Notes under the pieces: model-generated
The model's input: only the letters and a program-made list of their open reading frames with translations
The model's database searches: none
Told to the model about the DNA's origin: nothing
Shown here: one piece after another, positions 60,675-64,000 of the stretch
Layout: each line of letters opens with the position of its first letter
Numbering within the stretch: position 1 is the stretch's first letter
Translations under genes and position numbers: made by a program
From: Sphingomonas cremea
Lineage (GTDB): Bacteria; Pseudomonadota; Alphaproteobacteria; Sphingomonadales; Sphingomonadaceae
Assembly: GCF_021502585.1 (NCBI RefSeq)
Contig: NZ_JAKFGM010000003.1
Coordinates: 1 to 64,000, forward strand
Reading direction: 5' to 3'
Length of the DNA: 64,000 nucleotides

Positions 60675-61615
60675 ACCGCGCAAAACCGATCATGATCGTC
60701 GTGCTGCTGATAGGGGCCGCCGCGCTCGTCTGGTATTTCCTCAGCGGATCGAAGCGGGAGCGCCAACTATCCGGCTATATTGAGGGTGAAAGCCTGTTCC
60801 TGGCCGCGCCGGTCTCCGGCACGGTCGCCTCGATCCTTGCGCAGGAAGGCCAGCGGGTCGGCGCAGGAACGCAGCTGTTCACCATCGATCCCGCGACCCT
60901 ATCGGCCCAAGGCGAGCAAGCGCGCGCCCAGGTGGTCGAGGCTCGCACCCAAATCGCCACGAGCGAGGCCAATGCCCAACAGGCTGAAGCCGAAGTGACC
61001 GCTGCCGCGGCGGACGCCAACCGCGCACGCCAGGACCTCAATCGGCTGCTTACCGTCCGCAGCGACGACCCTGCGGCCGTCGCCGGCAAAGATATCGACG
61101 CGGCCCAGGCCACGCTGCGCGAGGCGAACGCGCGTCTCAGTGCTGCGCGCAAGACGAGCCAGGCTCGCCGTGCCCAGGTCGCCGCCGCCCAGGCGCAGGA
61201 AAACCAGGCCAGGGGCGGCGAGCGCGAAGTCTCGATCCGGGTCGACCAATTGTCGCCCCCTGCCCCGTCCGCGGCGCGGGTGGAGGAAGTCTTTTATCGC
61301 CCCGGCGAATGGGTCGCGGCCAACCAGCCGATCGTCAGCCTGCTTCCCGACGACAGGATCAAGGTCCGCTTCTTCGTTCCCGAACAGAAAGTGGCGCGCT
61401 ACCGCCCCGGCCAAAGCGTCCGCTTTTCCTGCGACGGCTGCGCCAGCGGCCTGACCGCGAAGATCAGCTACGTCAGCCCCCGCCCCGAATTCACCCCGCC
61501 GGTCATCTTCAGCCGCGACAGCCGCGATCGGCTGGTGTTCATGGTCGAAGCGCTTCCGCAGAAGCCCGGCGGGCTGATGCCGGGCCTTCCGGTCGATGTG
61601 GAGCCCCTGCGATGA
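60671..61615 (+). CDS. HlyD/YbhG-type membrane-fusion protein
   Basis: 314 residues. One N-terminal helix (PIMIVVLLIGAAALVWYFL), lipoyl halves (ESLFLAAPVSGTVASILAQEGQRVGAGTQL and VFYRPGEWVAANQPIVSLL), and a coiled coil (QARAQVVEARTQIATSEANAQQAEAEV). Bridges inner and outer membranes. ATGA overlaps with both neighbours. Confidence 0.92.
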   Translation: MNRAKPIMIVVLLIGAAALVWYFLSGSKRERQLSGYIEGESLFLAAPVSGTVASILAQEGQRVGAGTQLFTIDPATLSAQGEQARAQVVEARTQIATSEANAQQAEAEVTAAAADANRARQDLNRLLTVRSDDPAAVAGKDIDAAQATLREANARLSAARKTSQARRAQVAAAQAQENQARGGEREVSIRVDQLSPPAPSAARVEEVFYRPGEWVAANQPIVSLLPDDRIKVRFFVPEQKVARYRPGQSVRFSCDGCASGLTAKISYVSPRPEFTPPVIFSRDSRDRLVFMVEALPQKPGGLMPGLPVDVEPLR

Positions 61616-62538
61616 CCCTGGCAATCGACGTCGAAGGGCTAAGCAAGAGCTTCGGCACGTTCAAGGCCGTCGACAATATCTCCCTGCAGATCGAGCAAGG
61701 TCACATCACCGGCTTTCTCGGCCCCAACGGGTCGGGCAAGACCACCAGCCTGCGTATGCTGTGCGGCCTGCTGACGCCCGATACCGGGCACGGGCAAGTG
61801 CTGGGGCTGGAGTTCCCGCGCGAGGCGGAGGCGATCAAGCGCCAGACCGGCTACATGACGCAGCGCTTCTCGCTCTACGAAGACCTGACGATCGAGGAGA
61901 ATCTGACCTTTATCGCGCGGGTCTATCGACTCGCACACGTCCAGGACAGCGTGGACCAGACGCTCGAAAGGCTCGGCCTCACAAAGCGCCGCAAGCAGCT
62001 TGCCGGCCAATTGTCCGGAGGCTGGAAGCAGCGCCTCGCCCTTGCCGCCGCGGTGATGCACGATCCCAAGCTGCTACTGCTCGACGAGCCGACCGCCGGC
62101 GTCGATCCGCAGGCGCGCCGCGACTTCTGGGACAGGATCCATGGCCTTGCCGACGAAGGCATGACGGTATTGGTTTCGACCCATTACATGGACGAGGCCG
62201 AGCGCTGCCACGAGATCGCTTACATCTTCAACGGCCACCTCATCGCTCGCGGCACGGCCGATCAGGTGATCGCCGAAAGCCGGCTGGTCACGTTCGAGGC
62301 AGAAGGTCCGCGCGCCGACCGGCTGGCCCGGGAACTTGCCGCCCGGCCGGGCGTCGAAATGGCCGCGCCCTTCGGCGAAGCGCTGCACGTCAGCGGCACC
62401 GACCGCGCGGCATTGGAAGCCGCCATCCAATCCTATCGGCGCGAGCCCTATCGATGGACCGAGGTCCAGCCGACGCTTGAGGATGTGTTCATCAACCTGA
62501 TGCGCGTCCACGCACCGGCGGAGGTCAAGGCGGCATGA
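61612..62538 (+). CDS. ABC-2-type efflux ATPase
   Basis: 308 residues. Walker A GPNGSGKTTSLRML (about 39-52), Q-loop TQRFSLYEDLT, signature LSGGWKQRLALAA (about 140-152), Walker B LLLLDEPTAGVDP and H-loop STHYMDEAE. A single nucleotide-binding domain. C-terminal extension of DRI/MalK-like type (RVHAP). Probably dimeric. Confidence 0.95.
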   Translation: MTLAIDVEGLSKSFGTFKAVDNISLQIEQGHITGFLGPNGSGKTTSLRMLCGLLTPDTGHGQVLGLEFPREAEAIKRQTGYMTQRFSLYEDLTIEENLTFIARVYRLAHVQDSVDQTLERLGLTKRRKQLAGQLSGGWKQRLALAAAVMHDPKLLLLDEPTAGVDPQARRDFWDRIHGLADEGMTVLVSTHYMDEAERCHEIAYIFNGHLIARGTADQVIAESRLVTFEAEGPRADRLARELAARPGVEMAAPFGEALHVSGTDRAALEAAIQSYRREPYRWTEVQPTLEDVFINLMRVHAPAEVKAA

Positions 62539-63668
62539 TGGGCCTTTCCCTTTCGCGGATGATGGCCGTGCTGACGAAGGAGTTCACCCAGCTCGTCCGC
62601 GACCGGCTGACCTATGCGATGATCATCGGCATCCCGATCGTCCAGCTGCTGCTGTTCGGCTATGCGATCAATACCGATCCCAAGCATTTGCCGACCGCGG
62701 TCCTGGTCCAGGACCAGGGCCAATTCTCCCGCTCGATCCTCGGCTCGCTCCAGAACAGCGAATATTTCAGGATCGTCCACGTCGCCCGATCCCCGGCGGA
62801 GATGGATAAGCTGATCGAGCGCGGCGCGGTGCAGTTCGCCATCACCATTCCCGGCGACTTCACCCGCCGGGTGGTCCGCCGCGACAAGCCCCAGATCCTG
62901 GTGGAGGCCGATGCCTCCGATCCGGCCGCTACGGGAAGCGCCGTCGCGGCGCTTTCCTCGCTACCGATCGAGGGACTGAAGCACGACCTCAAGGGCCCGC
63001 TCGCATCGGCGGCGCCCGGGCCGCAACCGTTCGAGGTCGTCATCCAGCGCCGCTACAATCCGGAAAACATCACTTCCTACAACATCGTCCCCGGGCTGGT
63101 GGCGACGATCCTGACCATGACCCTGGTCATGATGACGTCGCTGGCGATGACTCGAGAGACCGAGCGCGGGACGATGGAAACCCTTCTGTCCACCCCCCTC
63201 CGGCCGATCGAGGTGATGGTCGGCAAGCTCACCCCCTTTGTGGTGGTCGGCATCATCCAGGCGGCCCTCATCATCAGCATGGCCAGGATATTGTTCGGCG
63301 TGCCGATGGCCGGCGGATGGGCGGCGCTCATCCTCGGCCTGTTCCTGTTCATCGTCGGCAGCCTCGCGCTCGGCTTCCTCGTCTCGACTGTGGCGCGCAA
63401 CCAGCTGCAGGCGATGCAGATGAGCTTCTTCTACTTCCTGCCCTCGATCCTCCTCAGCGGCTTCCTCTTCCCCTTCCGCGGAATGCCGGAATGGGCGCAG
63501 TGGCTCGGCACCATCCTGCCGGTCACCCACATGCTCCGCGTGGTGAGGGGGGCGATGCTGAAGGGCGTAGGCCTCGCCGAAGCGGCACCAAGCCTGGGGG
63601 CGCTGGCGCTGTTTGTGGTGATCGTCGCTGGGTTGGCGGTGAAGCAGTACCGGACGACCTTGGATTGA
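62535..63668 (+). CDS. ABC-2 transporter permease
   Basis: 377 residues. Six membrane helices in the usual arrangement: one at the N terminus (YAMIIGIPIVQLLLFGYAI), a large periplasmic loop (about 50-175), then five near the end, with SLAMTRETERGTMETLLSTPLRPIEVMVGK and PFRGMPEWAQWLGTILPVTHMLRVVRG (ABC2_membrane_3 motifs). Only one permease gene is present, unlike the two of YbhFSR. ATGA overlap with the ATPase gene. Confidence 0.92.
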   Translation: MMGLSLSRMMAVLTKEFTQLVRDRLTYAMIIGIPIVQLLLFGYAINTDPKHLPTAVLVQDQGQFSRSILGSLQNSEYFRIVHVARSPAEMDKLIERGAVQFAITIPGDFTRRVVRRDKPQILVEADASDPAATGSAVAALSSLPIEGLKHDLKGPLASAAPGPQPFEVVIQRRYNPENITSYNIVPGLVATILTMTLVMMTSLAMTRETERGTMETLLSTPLRPIEVMVGKLTPFVVVGIIQAALIISMARILFGVPMAGGWAALILGLFLFIVGSLALGFLVSTVARNQLQAMQMSFFYFLPSILLSGFLFPFRGMPEWAQWLGTILPVTHMLRVVRGAMLKGVGLAEAAPSLGALALFVVIVAGLAVKQYRTTLD

Positions 63669-63683
63669 GCATAAGCCGCCGAG

Positions 63684-63767
63684 CGTAACGAGAGCGGAGC
63701 GAAGCGAGCGTCGTTACGCGAGAGACGGCGCATGCCGGCCAGCCTGCCCCCGGACTTGATCCGGGGG
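63684..63767. repeat. Two hairpins after the efflux operon
   Basis: GCGTAACGA (63684-63692) pairs with TCGTTACGC (63712-63720), and CCCCCGGA (63747-63754) pairs with TCCGGGGG (63760-63767) around CTTGA. The second resembles common sphingomonad intergenic repeats. They may end the efflux transcript. Confidence 0.6.
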
Positions 63768-63842
63768 ACAGGACTGACGTCACGAAGTGAGTAGCAGCCA
63801 TGCGGAAGCATGGCGAGAACGAACGCGAGTGACGCCCGCCCC

Positions 63843-64000
63843 CTAAGCCTGCTTCCCAGAAACCAGCGGAATGATCTGATAAACAGCCGACAGCCCGACC
63901 AGCCCGTAGACGATCCGCGACAGTGGCGACATGTCGCCGAACAGGGTCGCGACCAGGTCGAAGTTGGCCAACCCGACCAGCCCCCAATTAAGCCCGCCGA
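63843..64000 (-). CDS. DUF378 (YuzA-like) membrane protein, 5'-truncated by the window end
   Basis: The last 51 codons are visible: GGLNWGLVGLANFDLVATLFGD, then SPLSRIVYGLVGLSAVYQII and a TAG stop at 63843-63845. The GGLNWGLVG and LVGLS motifs define DUF378. Two or three membrane helices are expected; function unknown. The start lies beyond the window. Confidence 0.85.
   Translation of the reverse strand, partial: GGLNWGLVGLANFDLVATLFGDMSPLSRIVYGLVGLSAVYQIIPLVSGKQA

Overview
The window is a compact, GC-rich chromosomal segment of an alphaproteobacterium, most likely a sphingomonad (Sphingomonadaceae or a close relative). The indicators are a TIGR02300 protein, a DUF1476 (F1-ATPase zeta-type) protein next to BolA and glutaredoxin 4, an NDUFA12 homologue, DUF2155 converging on Aat, a SigF/NrsF-type regulatory pair beside a bufferin operon, and EcfG-like promoter spacing. 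No rRNA, CRISPR array, phage or insertion sequence was seen. Two tRNAs (Ala-GGC and Trp-CCA) are present.

Layout. 1-3.6 kb: 3' part of a large secreted RTX/cadherin-type adhesin. 3.8-6.1 kb: CorA, Cmk, TIGR02300 and tRNA-Ala. 6.1-11.0 kb: a bufferin (copper-sequestering peptide) operon, bufA1-bufB-bufC-doxX plus a secreted YHS protein, divergent from an ECF sigma factor and its NrsF-like membrane anti-sigma. Both directions carry a GTAACC-N16-CGAA promoter. 11.1-14.1 kb: LysR regulator facing a PcaC-like, MFS and cupin gene set. 14.4-17 kb: 3-hydroxybutyrate dehydrogenase, patatin phospholipase and FMN reductase. 17-19.8 kb: DUF302, a 57-aa protein, a membrane/GAF protein and a small membrane protein. 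19.7-29.1 kb: fructokinase, a Flp pilin, a PBP1A-type peptidoglycan synthase, a peptide-binding lipoprotein, NadA and several poorly characterised envelope genes. 29.4-31.4 kb: a BlaR1/BlaI-like protease-repressor pair with a dyad operator, followed by a sigma-54-like promoter with a short terminated transcript candidate. 31.6-38.9 kb: grxD-bolA-DUF1476, then a tightly overlapping six-gene operon ending in scoAB, then GlcG, GST, ACT and SCP2 proteins. 39-46.5 kb: aldehyde dehydrogenase, a TPP enzyme, a methyltransferase-erythromycin esterase fusion and thiSG. 46.5-50.9 kb: aroQ-accB-accC, a TonB-like protein and an L,D-transpeptidase. 50.9-57.3 kb: glycine-zipper lipoprotein, ArsC-like protein, Aat, DUF2155, NDUFA12, DUF192, a double cold-shock protein, RecX and a fatty acyl-AMP ligase. 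57.3-58.5 kb: tRNA-Trp, secE and nusG. 58.6-63.7 kb: a TetR-controlled ABC-2 efflux operon. The right edge cuts a DUF378 gene.

The genes form short operons with very tight spacing; ATGA overlaps are frequent. The most coherent system is SigF-NrsF-bufferin: a metal-responsive sigma/anti-sigma pair, a peptide precursor, its MNIO-class modifying enzyme and partner, a DoxX membrane protein, and a YHS (metal-binding) protein as an apparent extra member. Envelope maintenance and stress protection is the second theme. Most enzymatic genes look like ordinary chromosomal housekeeping.
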